64,000 nt of DNA, taken from assembly GCA_019916065.1 (NCBI GenBank), contig CM034233.1, positions 43,044,750 to 43,108,749 on the forward strand. Direction: 5' to 3'. The notes below the pieces were generated by a model, which worked only from the letters and a program-made list of their open reading frames with translations, was not told the origin of the DNA and searched no databases. How positions within the stretch are numbered: position 1 is the first letter of the stretch; every line of letters begins with the position of its first letter. Of the stretch, positions 24,991-36,373 are shown piece by piece. Position numbers and translations under genes: made by a program. The DNA comes from Vitellaria paradoxa. Its lineage: Eukaryota; Streptophyta; Magnoliopsida; Ericales; Sapotaceae.

Positions 24991-26781
24991 TGTGACTTTC
25001 TGAATTTTTATTATTTTAAATATATTATTAATTTAATTTTTATTTTATGCTTAGAAAATTTAATTGTGTTAATTTGGTATTATTTTAAAATTTATTTATT
25101 TTTTTTAAATTAATCAGTAGAGTAATTAAGTTATTAATAATTAGTGATGTTATTAATTAGTCTAATTAATTTGAGGTTAATTATAATATGAATTCATTTA
25201 TATATATATATATATATATATATGCATTAGTATGCATCGTGGTTGGTTAGTTAGTATGTATTAGTGTACATATGTGGTGTGTGTGTGTGTGTGTGTGTGT
25301 TGTGGGTGAGCCTAATTGGTGGTATGTGGCGTGTCTTAAAAAAAAATTGACAGCGAAGACTTTGGTAGAGGGTTGACCTAATATATAATACATATATGTA
25401 TATGTTATGCTTATAACGTGAGAAAAAAAATTGTAAGGAACGGTAAGAAGGAAAAAAAAAACAGTGTAGGAAGCGAGAAAAAGGAAGTTAAGAATTTTAG
25501 CTAGACTGTTAAGGTTAATTATTTTATTTTGTTAGTTTAAAATTAATTCTATAGAAGGTTAAATAAATTAAATATGTTGATGGTGTAATGGTTATGATCT
25601 ACTTATTATAATTGCATTATTAATTGATTTGGTTTATATTTTAACCTTTCAATATCTGATTTGTATAGTTTGTTCGAGTTAAAATTAAGACCCAAAGATA
25701 ATCAGCAGCAATCACCTCAGTAATTTGCTTTTTCAGAAATTTTGCTATTCTGGTGAGTGTATTAAACTTAAAAGTAAAAGATATTGAATATGGATTGATA
25801 AATTTTATTTATTTATTTATTTATTTATTTTTGTTATTAAATGTTTGTGCTAATAAGGAATGCTGGCTATTTATGAATTATTTGTGTTAACGATGACTTG
25901 CGATTATTTATGGAATGATAAATTTGAGAAGTGATACTTTTATTTGAGGAAAAATATTATTGCATATCAACATAAATTGTGTGTATTATACTTGCATTAT
26001 GATTAGATAAGACCAGACAAGATGGGGTTAGAAAAAATATGAGGTCAGATAGGGTTAGAGAAAAAAATAACGTCAAATGGAGCTAATAGGACATGCTAAT
26101 TAAAGCAACTGTCCATAGTTGGGTGCTCAACTCGTAGGCCAGATGGAACCAAATATGTGTTGCATTATTATTTAAATTGATTATCACACAAATTGTTATG
26201 AGGTTGCCATTTGGGACCTAATGATAATGATGATGATGATGGTTGATAAATGAAAAGTAGCAATGAATTGTGTGTTGAGATATTTTTATCATTGTCAGTT
26301 ATGATACATTTAAATTAATTATGATTTATTTGTGGGACATTTGATTATATAATTACTGTGAATTACTTTTTGTATATATTTATTATCTTTTATTTTAAGT
26401 AAAATACCTCCATTGAATGTGTGACACTCACACCTAAATTTACATATTTCATGTTAAGTTTAGAACTGGCTGCAAGCGCCTGGAAGAGAACTCGATTGCC
26501 TATTTTCCTAATTTAATCCTGTATTAGTATTTAGAATTTATGTAAATAAATCTAGAGTTTTAATAGTATAGACTAATGGTATGTTTAATGAGGTTTTTAA
26601 GTTATAAGTTCGTATATATCTAAGTACTTGTGGAAGTTTTTGTTTATATACCTATGGATACTTTACAGGTTGTGTTTTCTTCTAATGTGGGTATTTATAA
26701 AATTTGTGATTGGGCAGAGGATTTAGAAGTATCCACTCTATTTAAAGGATTAAATATGTATCTTAAAATAGAGATGCGACA
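24991..26781 (+). mobile_element. Family-1 solo LTR (copy 1)
   Basis: It begins TGTGACTTTCTGAA and ends AGAGATGCGACA, matching copies at 30520-32326 and (reversed) 46588-48460. The flanks are TGGAG and CAAAG, which differ by three transitions, so a duplication is only weakly supported. It holds (TA)n at 25199-25222 and (TG)n at 25277-25300. No coding domain. Confidence 0.7.
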
Positions 26782-27229
26782 CAAAGTATTATATTGTGAG
26801 ATTTTGACTGCTGAGAGTCAAAAGGAACTCTGGATATCCTTAGGTATCTAGACATAATGGTTTTCTTGCATAGCTGAACCCACAGACCCACTATCTTTAA
26901 TTGCACAAACTAGTCGAGAGTCACTAAAAAGGGGTCTTTTGTCACATCTTTCAAAACACAAATAAAACATTTTAAATCATAATTAAAATTCAGGTTTCTT
27001 GACACACCCATTTTGAAAGTATCGAGTGGTGACTCCTAGTCTCTCTATTTAAGCCTTATTTTTGAAATCAAAACATATTTTTATTATTTGGGCGATCTCA
27101 TACGTATCATGTCGTAATAAAAACTCACGACTTGCGCCCATCGGCCTAGCGTGGATCCGATTGTGACAATGATGTCAAGAAATGGATTTCTTACCTAATG
27201 TATTTCTTAACTGAGAAGCTCTAACACTA

Positions 27230-27720
27230 ATGTATTCTTACCTTCTAATTGATCATGAAATGATGTGCAGTTTTATCTATGCAGTTTTTTGTGTAGTTTT
27301 CTTTTATTTAATAATGTGCAGTTTTTTGTGTGTAGTTTTTTTTCTCGATATTGTGCAGTTTTATCTGGTGGTGCTCTATTTGTGCATTTTTTTATACTGT
27401 ACAATTTTTTTATGTATTTTTTTTATGATGTGCAATTTTTTTGATATCATGCAATTTTATCTATTGATGATTTATTTGTGTAGTTTTTTTTTATATTGTG
27501 CAATTTTATCTGGTGGTGCTTTATCTATGCAGTTTTTTTATACTGTGCATTTTGTGTTATGTTTTTTGTGCAATTTTTTTATTTATGTAACTATTTTTTA
27601 TTCTGTGTAGATTTTTACTGTATTTTCTATGCAATTTGTTTTTATTCTGTGCAGTTTTCTTGTTACATTTTTTGAGCTATTTTTTTCGTGTAATTTTTTT
27701 GTTGTCGTTTTATGTGCTTT
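27230..27720 (+). repeat. T-rich degenerate repeat with TGTGCAGTTTTAT units
   Basis: The words TGTGCAGTTTT, TGTGCAATTTT and TATGCAGTTTT recur every 15-30 bases, and ATTGTGCAGTTTTATCTGGT-type blocks occur twice (about 27350, 27497). The long Phe/Leu/Cys-rich open frame across it is a product of this composition, not a gene. It is CACTA sequence upstream of its second gene. Confidence 0.6.
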
Positions 27721-27799
27721 ACTTGAATATAAACTATTGGATTATATTTTATTTTTTAATATTTTGTTTGATTATAAACTAATATTTACTTGTAATAGA

Positions 27800-29160
27800 A
27801 CATGGTTATACGTGACAAAATTAGTGGACACGGAGGTGGACAAGGAAATAGCATGAGAATGCTTAAATATAAGGCAACCTTGCCCACACATAAATCCTAG
27901 AGTCCCTGTCACACTAGAGGAGAAATGTAGAAGATATGATCTAATATTGGCAAGAGCCACTAGTGACAAGATTACAATCGTAACAAAGGTGGAATGTTAA
28001 GATTCTAAGTCAGACAATAGAGCCACATTTAGAGACACATCCCTAACAATCTGGTTGTCACAGAAATGCTGGTAAACCAAAATGATATAACTTTGTTCTC
28101 GTAGTCCGCTTGATTTGCCTCTATTGAGATATAAAAAAATTCACGTGTTACTATTTTTTTGGACCTGTCAAGCCACTACTTTTTTTTTGGCACGTATAAG
28201 AAAACAAACAGTACTTATGTGTTGGGGAATTTTTTGTATAACATGAAAATATGTTATAACATTTATTTTTACAGCCTATTGTACTGAATTAGAGAAATGT
28301 GTCAAAGGGAAATACAAATGTATGAAGGTTGATATGAAGACTAAAAATGAAAAGTTAGAAGTATATCCTGAATAACATATTAAGGGCTGTGGGAGATAAT
28401 GCAAGAGACATTGTCAATTATTGTGGCTACATAGTTCGAAACATTGCTCCATTATTTGTTAACAAAAAAATAGTGAGAAAAAATGGTAAAAGTATATGCA
28501 AGTAGGGGTGATTTATAAATATTACAGGATAGAAAATGTGGATCCAATTGAACGTAATACAATCATAGACCTTTAATGTTTAAAATAGAATTGATTATTT
28601 GCGATGGTCCAATTCTAAATCTAGAGAAGTTCATGTAAGAATAATTGAATATATTACACTTAATTTTGTGTCAAATTTTCATTTTAGTATTGTTGAACTA
28701 ACTTTATGGCAATTATAATGTAGGAGAAACTTCATGATCTTGTCACGCAACAAGCAGAAGACCAGGAATCTTAGTGCACTCGAGACGAGATGTTGTTGCA
28801 AGTTATTGGTGAAAAGCCTTGTTATTTTCATGGAAAAGGTGCAGAAAAAAAGCACCAAGTAATAGGAGGAGGTTCCAAGAGAGTACACAAAAAGAAGTAC
28901 AAAGGGTTTTGGGGTCAGTTAAGAAAAAATAATTACTGATGTACATGTTGATATCAATGAGAGCTAATGTTAATGAGGATATACATACTGAGCTTGTAAC
29001 AGAATTTAGACCATAGGTAGAAGAATAACTCAAGGTAGATATTCGAGCTCAAATGCAAAGTGAATTTGACGTAATGTTTCAAAAACAAACGATAACTTTT
29101 TTTAGCTTCATGTCCCATTCGAGACCATCACATTCTGTAAACCCAAACCGGGTATGAGTT
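27800..29160 (+). pseudogene. Second CACTA gene, Transposase_24/TNPD-like (degenerate)
   Basis: Coding-like blocks are separated by intron-like, T-rich sequence: VIRDKISGHGGGQG (27803), RAVGDNARDIVNYCGYIVRN (28388), RWSNSKSREVHV (28600) and DEMLLQVIGEKPCYFHGKG (28781), then a C-terminal stretch of Ser/Lys/Gln-rich and coiled-coil-like sequence to about 29155. The order and the DExLxxVxG..G block resemble the Ptta/En/Spm Transposase_24 partner gene found beside TNP2. In known CACTAs this partner helps bind the subterminal repeats. The assignment rests on pattern and position. Stops interrupt every block. Confidence 0.55.
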
Positions 29161-29589
29161 AAGTTTACCTTCTTTTTCTAATTTGAAAAATTGTAATTTC
29201 GCTTATGTTGGAATTAAGCATGCTTAATATAAAACATTCTGGATACTTAGTTTTGCTTTTGTATGTTAATTTTTTTTTTTTTTTTACAGGATAAGCTTTT
29301 TTTTGTATGTTAATTTTTTTTTTTTACAGGATACTTGAAAATATTGATACTCAAACATCATTAAAGTACTATAAATTTTTTTATTGGCTATGATTATGAT
29401 AAATTTATGTATTAAAGAGTTTTAACTTTTGATGTAAAATATGCATTTCATTTACTTAAATTTCTTTATTGAAAGTTATTTATTAGCTAGAAGTAACTTT
29501 AAACATGATAATTTTAAAAATTTTAAATTATAAAATTTAAATGTAAAATTACAAATTACTTATAGTAACAAAGAAACTTGTCAAAAAAA

Positions 29590-30240
29590 AAAAAAGTGGT
29601 GAAGTGACGACAAATGAGTTGTCACATTATCTCATATTTGTTACATACCAACCATATTACTTGTGACGGAAAAGATTGTTAGTAGACATAGTTATTGTGA
29701 CAATGAAATTATCTGTCACTATTATGTACTTTTTGTAATGATGGATAAGATCGTCACTAGCTATAGTTTTTGTGACAACGAAATCATCCATCACTATTAT
29801 GTAATTTAATGATGAGATATAGTAATATCACTGGTAATGATTTTTTTGACAATGCAATCACTATAATTGTTACACACTTTTACTAACAAAATATATTGTC
29901 ACTATAAGAATAAATTTTTTAATTTTGAAAAAATAGAAAAATTCTATAGTGACAACTTTATAGGATTATGTGACAAGATTTAGTGTTACCAAATATATTA
30001 ATTAGTGATGGTTTTAGTTGTTACAAAAACAAAAAGTAATCCTTTTTGTGACGACATATGCTTGTCACTGAAATTTAACTTGAGTGACAACAACAAATTG
30101 TCATCACATTAGGTTTTAGCAACAGAACTATGAGTGACAATATTCAGTCGTCATTAATGTCATTGCTAAAAGTTTTCTGTGACAAAAGTCATACTTTTGG
30201 TGACGATTTTTGTGGTCACCAAAAGCACATTTTCCTGTAG
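29590..30240. repeat. Right subterminal repeat array and terminal repeat of the CACTA
   Basis: At least fifteen GTGAC/GTCAC cores in both orientations, often as TTGTGACAA, TGTCACTATTATGTA or GTGACGA, fill 650 bp and end in TTTTCCTGTAG. The stretch before it (29160-29590) is A/T-rich with a repeated TTTTTTTTACAGGATA-type segment and no gene. Confidence 0.75.
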
Positions 30241-30243
30241 TTT

Positions 30244-30519
30244 GTTCTTTTGCTCTATTGCCAAAGCAATGCTAGTTGCTTGCAAAATGTTCACGGCTTG
30301 ATATAAGCGCATCTCTATTTGGATTTGCCGATATGTAACTCGACTACAAGCTTAGTAAACATATTTTCACTACTAAGGTTTATTCCTAATGCCACCGCCA
30401 TTCAGGGGAACTCGGTGGCATATTCATGAACCATTTGCTCTTGTCGTTGCCGTAGATTATGCCATCAAGACCATTGATCCTCTGAATAGCCCATGGGATA
30501 AAATTCTTGGCATAAACAT
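30244..30519 (-). pseudogene. Gag middle part of gypsy A
   Basis: The minus strand encodes NFIPWAIQRINGLDG, DKSKWFMNMPPSSPEW and LYQAVNILQATSIALAIEQ, in the manner of a retrotransposon gag before its zinc knuckle. The right boundary is the family-1 LTR at 30520 and the left boundary is the CACTA. The frame shifts at least once. Confidence 0.7.
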
Positions 30520-32326
30520 TGTGACATTCTAAAATTTTATTATTTTTAAATGCATTATTATTTTAATTTTTGTTTTATGCTAAGAAATTTTAATTTTCAT
30601 TAATTTGGTACTATTCTAAATTCTTATTAACTTTAATTGGAATAATTTGTATATTATTCTAATACTTCTAAATTTTATTTAATCTTAATCTAAATTAATT
30701 AGCAGGTTGATTAAGTTGTTAATTAATTAATTTAATTTAATTAGTGGATAGGTTTAAAGTTACACGTGGCTAACCTATCAGTGTTGCACGCCACAAAGCG
30801 ACATGGTTGCTATATATGTATATAGGTGTAGCCTAGTTGCTAGCTTGGCTGCATGCTAAGCATAGGAAGAGGAAAAAAAATTGAATTGAAAAATGAAACC
30901 TATTGAGGCAATTTCCTTAGCCATAGGATGTGCATATACACATATATGTAAGTGTAAAGAGTAAGAATGAAAAATAAACAGTAAGGGAAAATTGCGAGAA
31001 AAGACAGAATTTAGGGATTTTGGCTCAACTATTGGGATAAATTATTTTATTTTGTTAATTTAAAATTAATTCTATGGAAGATTAAAATAGTTAATTATGT
31101 TAAAGGTGTAATGGTTGTGTTCTATTTATTAGATATATATTATTAATTTATTTGGTTTATATTTTGATTGTTTAATGTCAAATTTGTAAAATTTTTTTGG
31201 GTTAAAAATAGGACCTGGGAATAATCAACAGCAATCATCTCAACAATTTGATTCTCTCAGAACAAAAATTTACTTATTCACTGAATAAGGAGTATTTGAT
31301 ATAAATCTTAGTTAATATGATTTTCTTTTATGTTTGGTAAGAAAGAAATAATTATAGTAATATTTAATTAGTTGGCTAAGGGAATAAATATCTGCCCAAA
31401 ATTAGATTGAATGATTTGGCAATAGGGAATTGAGAATTTTGATTTCTTAGACTAAATGCCACGAATGAAGTGGTTAGATGATAACATGTGAATACGTGTT
31501 AACCAGTCATAATTTATTTATACAGAATTTAGCATGAATTAAGAAAAAAGTCAACAGAAAAAGTGTCAGGACCCTTTAGGTAGGGGATTTGTTCTTGTAA
31601 TTGAGAACCAGTATTTTTACTTAAAGGCATGACAAGAATATATGGTTTTATTGTATGATTGTTGTGACATTACTAGAGAATGTAAATGTGACAGTTGGGC
31701 TAGACGGGGTTTGACGAATTACTTTGAGATATTTATTGGCAGTTGTATGAACATCAACGCTGGTTGTATTTTGAGAATTCATGCCATCATGCTGAAGCAA
31801 TAAAGTTATAACGGTGGTGCTGGGATATAAGAGTAGGAAGGAGTTATTGTTGATATTATGATAATTCCATGCATTCTATATAAAGAATGTGTTGAGATGC
31901 TATAAGGGCGGCAATCTCTTATAAGGGCGAGAAGGGAGTAACTTTGCATGAGCATTCTATTGTTTATTTACTTAATTTGTGCTGTTACCATTGATTTTAT
32001 ATGATAACAACAATTACTTTGGACACTTCACATCTATTTTTATATAAAAATACTTGTTGATATTATTTAAATATTTTTCTAACTGAGCTTAGCAACTCAT
32101 CCTATTTCACGAGTTTTATACAGAGAGGCCTTCTCGTAGCAAGAATTGATGCTGATAAAGTTAAATGGTAAACCAAGTTGTCATCAAGTTTATAAATAGA
32201 CAAGTAGTTGTTAGCTTAAGCCCTGAGATATATATAATACATCTAAACAACTAGATTATAGTGGAACTTATGTAGTAAGTTTGGTTATCATACTCTGGGT
32301 CTTCTGTTAAAACCCAATGTGTGATA
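30520..32326 (+). mobile_element. Family-1 solo LTR (copy 2) in gypsy A gag
   Basis: It begins TGTGACATTCTAAAATTTT and ends AACCCAATGTGTGATA, collinear with the copy ending at 44965 (shared TTACACAGAATTTAG-type and TTTAGGTAGGG blocks). Gag coding sequence abuts both ends. Flanks AACAT and GAAGT do not form a convincing duplication. No internal domain. Confidence 0.7.
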
Positions 32327-32960
32327 GAAGTCATGTGAACCCTTTCCAAGTTACTTCTTGATCAGCATTGGTTTTAGATACTCATTCCACCAAGTCAATG
32401 CGTGGCTGGTCGGTTTCAAGCGAGCAAATGCAACCTTCTATACAATACTAAACGCATAAAGGGTGAAAACTGATCTATCCATAAATCCAATTTCTTTGCA
32501 TCAATCATGCCATCAATTTCAACTCTAGGTTCAACCTTAAAGGGTTGGGGTGTTCCCACAGTGAGCGATATGACACTAACATCATCCCCATTATCGTCGT
32601 CGTTACCTCCCTTCAAGTTTGGAGTTTCTCCATCCTTATTTATCTCCTTTGACACCAAAGTTCATGGTGGAGAAGATATTTTGTCATTATTTTTAATGCC
32701 CTTAGTTGATAAGAAGGGTTGATCTTGAGTTTATGCTAGTATTGCTTCTAGTTATTTCGTCAGCCTCTCAACCTTGGTGGTAAGGTCTGGTTGTTCCGAA
32801 GTCACCTCGTCCTCTACTGACATTACGGCCATCCTTGTTTGCTTCGTACGAACTCTTAGAATGGACAAAGGCTCTTCTGTTGCCTGGTGTTCGAACTTAG
32901 TCTGCACTATACACTGGTACATATGATTTGTAAGATAATTTTTTGTAATAGCCAAAAACT
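32327..32960 (-). pseudogene. Gag N-terminal part of gypsy A
   Basis: The minus strand holds a start (MAITKNYLTNHMYQ, near 32955), a Thr/Glu-rich segment, then RVEIDGMIDAKKLDLWIDQF near 32540-32480, matching the gag phrase F-D-G-x-I-D..L-D-x-W, and then ARLKPTSHALTWWNEYLKPM near 32420-32360. One frameshift is needed. Gag would form the particle shell. It begins just inside the primer site, as expected. Confidence 0.75.
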
Positions 32961-32977
32961 GGCTCTAATACTAAACC
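32961..32977 (-). promoter_or_regulatory. Primer binding site of gypsy A (initiator tRNA-Met)
   Basis: The minus strand reads TTTAGTATTAGAGCC right after the 5' LTR. It differs from the plant tRNA-iMet site TGGTATCAGAGCC by two transitions. Confidence 0.7.
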
Positions 32978-33215
32978 TAATCCAATAAAACTCAACTATG
33001 ATATGCTGAGCTTTAGAAAACCAGCTAAAAATATTTTTGTATGAGAGAATGCAATGCTTTTTTCTTTGAGAAACATAATGCAACTCCATCTAATTAACAA
33101 CTAAAAATAACAGAAGCCACAACATTCTCTACTCTCCTTCTCTTACTTCAAGTTCCCTGTAAAGACTCCCAAAACTTGGGTTACAAGTAGGCAGTTTCAC
33201 ATCTTAAGGAAACAA

Positions 33216-33992
33216 TCAACATTGTTAAAATCTCGATTTAAATCTTAAAATCTTATGATTTTACGATGTTAGAGCGAGAGAACTTGTTCGATCCTATGTA
33301 CAATCTTAATAGGAATAAAATAGGTAAAATCTCAATTTTGAAACGTAAAATACTAAAATCTAAATTTCATAGGCAATTTTACCAATTTTAAAGTTAATTA
33401 ATTTTTCTATAATTTTGTCAAACAAGAGATTTATGGTTTTTTTTTTTCAATTTCACTTGCTACTTTTTTTATGGATTCTTTTTTAACTATATAATACTAT
33501 TATTTCCTATGCTATACTAATTGACGAGCATTGTTCCTGCTAAATTAAATATAGTAGTTAGGATGAAAACCAAGAGGCCTATAATAAAATATTGTAAATA
33601 CATGTCAATTGCAATAAAAATTAAGATAAAATAAACTCAACATTTTAATATCAATGGTATAGATAACACTAAACACTTTAAATGTCTCAATTGTATAATT
33701 GGGTAAAAGGACTATAAAACTAGATATGGAGTCTTTTGTGAATTTTGTTGATGATTCATTTTATTGATATGAGTAATTTTTTGTATATAGCATTCTCTTA
33801 ATGCATATCTTTACTATCTTCTCTTATTAATAAAATTATTTATTTATCATAAAAAATGGAAGATCTAAATGAAGAACTGTAACATAATAGACTATATTTT
33901 CATGTTATAGTCATTTGATAAAATCTTACAGTTTTGTGATTCGATTTTTTGGACCCTCCAATTTTAAGTAAAATTTTGATTTTAACAACCTT
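33216..33992. mobile_element. TIR element, hAT-like, non-autonomous
   Basis: The left end TCAACATTGTTAAAATC and the reversed right end AAGGTTGTTAAAATC are inverted repeats. The flanks GGAAACAA (33208-33215) and GGAAATAA (33993-34000) are an 8-bp duplication with one mismatch. At 777 bp with no coding frame it is a MITE-sized element. Eight bases fit hAT; a MULE origin with nine cannot be excluded. Confidence 0.65.
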
Positions 33993-34035
33993 GGAAATAA
34001 ATAACCACTCTCTCCATAATCATAAGCAATCTCCT

Positions 34036-36373
34036 TATAATGACCAATAAATTCTAATTTTTGTAATTTTGGATATAGGTAAGATGAAATAAAGGATAAT
34101 AAAATTAATACAGGTTAAATTTATCTACATTGGGCCTGATATTGTCCAAGCTAGAAAACAAACCCGAAAGGGGAGGGTCTGAGCACACGGGGCGTCTTCT
34201 TGGGTGCTTGCCTAAGCAAGGTTGGGACTGGCCAGTGATGAGGTCAGCTTGCAAGGTTGCTCAATCTTTTATCACGTGCTTCTATCTATCTTTTCCGTCT
34301 CAGCTTTCTCAAGCCTATGATAAGAGAGGTTAGTAGGAGAGGGAGGAGGGTAGGTTACTGTAGTAACCTTGGTCTCCAAGCGTCGTTCCATACATATGTG
34401 TGAATAATGTATTAATTAATTGTTTGGTCGGAGATGAAGGAAAGAGAGACCGAGAACTGATGAGCAACGAGAATCAATAAGTACAAAAATGAAATTAGAA
34501 TCGTTCTGAACACAACAGTGTAAAAATCTTAATGTTAGGATCAACAGTTTGAGTGTACGAAGTATAAGAAGTTCCCAAGTTTCAACAGCAAGTTACCGAC
34601 TTCCTATAGTTTACTAATTTTCTTCAGTTCTTTACTTGATGCAGGGAAACTCTCACATTTTACATACATATATAGTATGTGGAGAATTTTGGGTAGCTTT
34701 TGATAAATTTAAATTGAAGAAATATGAATATGTTGTTGAGAAAAGTTTGTGCTATACACTATGATATAGTATGTATATGTTTGTAGGAAGAAAATGGATG
34801 GAGATTTATAACTCGAACCTTAGTTGATGAAACTTTGAAATAAACAGATTGTTAGGTTCGTATAGACTTTGTAGTGATATATGAAATAGGAGGAATTGAA
34901 AATTTTACTTTAAAATACACTTAATCAAGGAAGAAAGTGAGAACTTGTAGGAAAAGTTAATATATGAAATAGGAGGAATTGAAAATTTTACTTTAAAATA
35001 CACTTAATCAAGGAAGAAAGTGAGAACTTGTAGGAAAAGTGGGAACACATTGACCTACCGCCGGACACACAGGGCTATGGGGTTCGGTGCACACCATTCC
35101 AGGTGCACATCTGTGGGCTCCTTAGAGCCTGCCCTTTGTCTTGTTTGCTTATTTGGCCCCCTTTTTGGTGTTATAAATTTTTACTTAAGCTAACTCTTTT
35201 ACGAACATTGATTTGTATGACATTATTTGAAACCTAGTTTTTTTTTTTTCAATTAAGAAACTAAATCTTATGACTTAGAGGATATGATTTAATGATTGGA
35301 AATGACATTATGTGCATAATTGAGTTGTGATACAGTGATAGATAATTCTATACCGCTATTATGAAATGACAAATACATGGGAATGATACTATAAATTCTT
35401 GAAGGTAGATGATGAATATGAAAAGAATGTGATAAGAAAATGGGAAGAGATGAGTTAAGGATTTATGATTTGTTATTAATGTCTTATTATGGAAAGAACA
35501 CTGAGATGATGATAATTGATATAAAATGATAAGAGAATGATATTGTGATTATGAGAATAGCTAATACTGGAAAAATAAGAAGGGTACAAGGATCACCCTT
35601 GGGTTGAAAGACCCAGAACCTGCATAAGGTTAGTATTTATGCTAGTAGGTTAGTAGCCTACAACATGATGTTATGATTTCGACTTATCATGGCCCGTGGT
35701 AGAGTACCACAGATACAACGTGTTCAGTTACCATTGGGTGTTGGCCCATAGAAACAACGTTGTTAGTAGCCACCCCCATGATGTGAAGTGGTGACTTGGA
35801 AAATGATAATGTAACATAACAAAGTTAATAATTTGATTATGATTAATATGATGTTATGATTATTAATATTTGTTGTGATCTGGTTATTCATTGACATATG
35901 ATTAATTGATGTTATTGTTATAAGGTGATAAATTGTTTAATCCTTTGCAGATTATATATATTAGTATTATGCTTCGTGGGTACATGTGGCTGGTGCTCAT
36001 GCCCTTATAGATTTTGCTACAAGTCTTGACCCCGAGTCTTAGGTGGGCATTGATTGGATTAGAAGTTGATTTGCATTTTTAATTACTAAAGTTTTATTTG
36101 ATATTTGGGATTATAATAAATATTTAGATTTGGAGTGTATTCAATTAGGTTGTAAAGGCTATAAGGCCTATGGTTATTTATTTTTGTAGGATGTGTTTGG
36201 AACATGGTGGCTTAGCTTATCCTTGGCATAGTTTATCTTAAATCTATTATTGCTAGTTATTACGGATGTTACTCTAGGATGGTGACATTTCTCTGATCAA
36301 GGTGCTGGTGGAATATGCATGGTATGTATGGTTATTCACTCACCTTTCGAGTCAAAAGATCCAAGGCATGACA
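34036..36373 (+). mobile_element. Family-2 solo LTR (copy iii) in the gypsy A 5' LTR
   Basis: It begins TATAATGACC and ends CCAAGGCATGACA, with CTCCT duplicated exactly (34031-34035, 36374-36378). It is 2,338 bp. The family block around AAGGGTACAAGG and GTAGGTTAGTAGCCTACAAC lies at 35580-35665. It carries an 83-bp tandem duplication. Confidence 0.85.
34877..35042 (+). repeat. Exact 83-bp tandem duplication
   Basis: The unit starting ATATATGAAATAGGAGGAAT and ending TTGTAGGAAAAGT occurs twice in a row with a period of 83 bases and no visible mismatch over the shared part. It sits inside family-2 copy iii and must be younger than that insertion or shared by a recent source. Confidence 0.85.

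Larger units (their letters stand above)
21374..27168 (+). mobile_element. Very long solo LTR, Tat/Ogre-like, in the CACTA
   Basis: It begins TGTAGACACCAAAAAATTT and ends GGATCCGATTGTGACA, with ATGAT duplicated exactly (21369-21373, 27169-27173). Without the nested family-1 LTR it is about 4.0 kb. No gag or pol trace is found inside. Repeated GTAGGCAGCTCGAGC-type words (24629, 24804) and the GAGTGGTGACTCC phrase near the end recall long LTRs of the Tat/Ogre lineage; that assignment is from memory of the style and is tentative. The inner part is rich in minisatellites. Confidence 0.75.
9083..30240 (+). mobile_element. CACTA (En/Spm) transposon inserted in gypsy A gag
   Basis: The left end CACAAGAAGAAAAATG matches the usual CACTACAAGAAAAATG at 14 of 16 positions. 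The right end, reversed, reads CTACAGGAAAATGTGC, a CACTACAGGAAAA end that has lost its last two bases. TTT is duplicated on both sides (9080-9082, 30241-30243), the 3-bp size of this superfamily. Inside are subterminal GTGAC/GTCAC arrays at both ends, a TNP2-type transposase (16836-20390) and a second CACTA-type gene (27800-29160). Three nested insertions removed, it is about 11.1 kb. Its genes are full of stops, so it is non-autonomous now. Confidence 0.88.

Noticed and set aside
27230..27610. 126-codon Phe/Leu/Cys-rich frame resembling a membrane protein
   Set aside because: It arises from a T-rich minisatellite and has no domain; the hydrophobicity is a composition effect.
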